DNA of 64,000 nucleotides, from contig JAHLJZ010000077.1 of assembly GCA_025602915.1 (NCBI GenBank), positions 47,822-111,821 of the forward strand. The letters run 5' to 3'. This DNA is from Paraphysoderma sedebokerense (Eukaryota > Blastocladiomycota > Physodermatomycetes > Physodermatales > Physodermataceae). The stretch's first letter is position 1; the number at the start of each line of letters is the position of its first letter. This document shows positions 63,642-64,000 of this stretch, piece after piece. The notes below the pieces were generated by a model that worked only from the letters and a program-made list of their open reading frames with translations, did not search any database and had not been told where the DNA came from. Made by a program: the position numbers and the translations under genes.

Positions 63642-64000
63642 CAGGGGTGTGATTAGGCCTTCTGAACTGCCGGAGGTTCGCCAAAGCTTGGGAAGTTGGG
63701 ATTTGGGAACTGAAGAGTTTGCTGGACTTCGTTCGTAGAGCCAAAGAAGTCACGAATAGTTCTTTTCAAAGCAATATTGGAAGGGAATCTGAACAAATTA
63801 GACGTAAAAACAATATATTAGACGGGAATAGACATGGAATACGAAGAAATAACAGATAAGTTCGCCGGTTAGGTATCCAATCGCCGGAAGTAGCCACGAA
63901 ACTGGCGGAAATGGGGTCGCCGACGAGCTCTTGAATTGCCGGCTCCAGCTTCCCTGGAGCCTCCCAATCGCCGGCATTTGCAGGTGTAATCACACCCCTG
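63642..64000. mobile_element. Putative non-autonomous DNA transposon (MITE, hAT-like ends)
   Basis: The left end CAGGGGTGTGATTA (63642-63655) is the exact inverted complement of the last 14 bases of the window (63987-64000). Both ends start CAGGG, as many hAT elements do. The interior (359 bp in total) is GC-rich with CGCCGG and GGCGA motifs and no transposase. The left flank reads TTTCGCGAT; the matching target-site duplication would lie outside the window. One minus-strand ORF spans the interior but shows no known domain. Confidence 0.62.

Overview
The window looks like nuclear DNA of a zoosporic (chytrid-like) fungus. Its genes have many short introns, mostly 50-110 nt, almost all GT-AG and in consistent phases. 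The housekeeping set is fungal or eukaryotic: NUBPL/Ind1, PP2A catalytic subunit, eL14, ZPR1, Rgp1, a C1-RhoGAP and a RasGEF. NUBPL/Ind1 implies a respiratory complex I, so this is neither a Saccharomyces-type yeast nor a microsporidian. Assignment to chytrids is inference from overall style; no sequence search was possible.

Left part (1-4.7 kb): a tandem pair of minus-strand 7TM receptor genes. The copy at 2404-3732 is intact (335 aa, 5 exons). The copy at the left edge carries a lost splice donor, a frameshift and a nonsense codon, so I call it a pseudogene.

Middle part (4.7-35.1 kb): mostly single-copy cellular genes: NUBPL, two unrecognised serine-rich or coiled-coil proteins, PP2A-C, an initiator tRNA-Met, a secreted GPI-anchored CAP protein (minus strand), eL14, ZPR1, a coiled-coil/C1/RhoGAP protein, Rgp1 and a large RasGEF. 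Every spliced model listed has a total length divisible by three and joins conserved residues across its junctions.

Right part (36.7-63.1 kb): one plus-strand cluster of two unrelated membrane-protein families, in the order LRR1 - REC1 - LRR2 - REC2 - LRR3 - LRR4 - LRR5 - REC3. LRR proteins (302-312 aa) have a plant-like N-cap, leucine-rich repeats with one repeat per 72-nt phase-2 exon, a Ser/Thr stalk, and one C-terminal membrane segment followed by RRR. REC proteins (1063-1086 aa, 18 exons each) have a signal peptide, an IPT/TIG-like domain, beta-sandwich ectodomains, a Cys-rich neck and an approximately eight-pass membrane module. All three REC genes need a 4-nt microexon to stay in frame, and all three have a 21-nt microexon at another shared position. 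This cluster is the most interesting content and may be a matched co-receptor/receptor surface system; the functional pairing is inference.

The window ends in what appears to be a 359-bp non-autonomous DNA transposon with 14-bp terminal inverted repeats.
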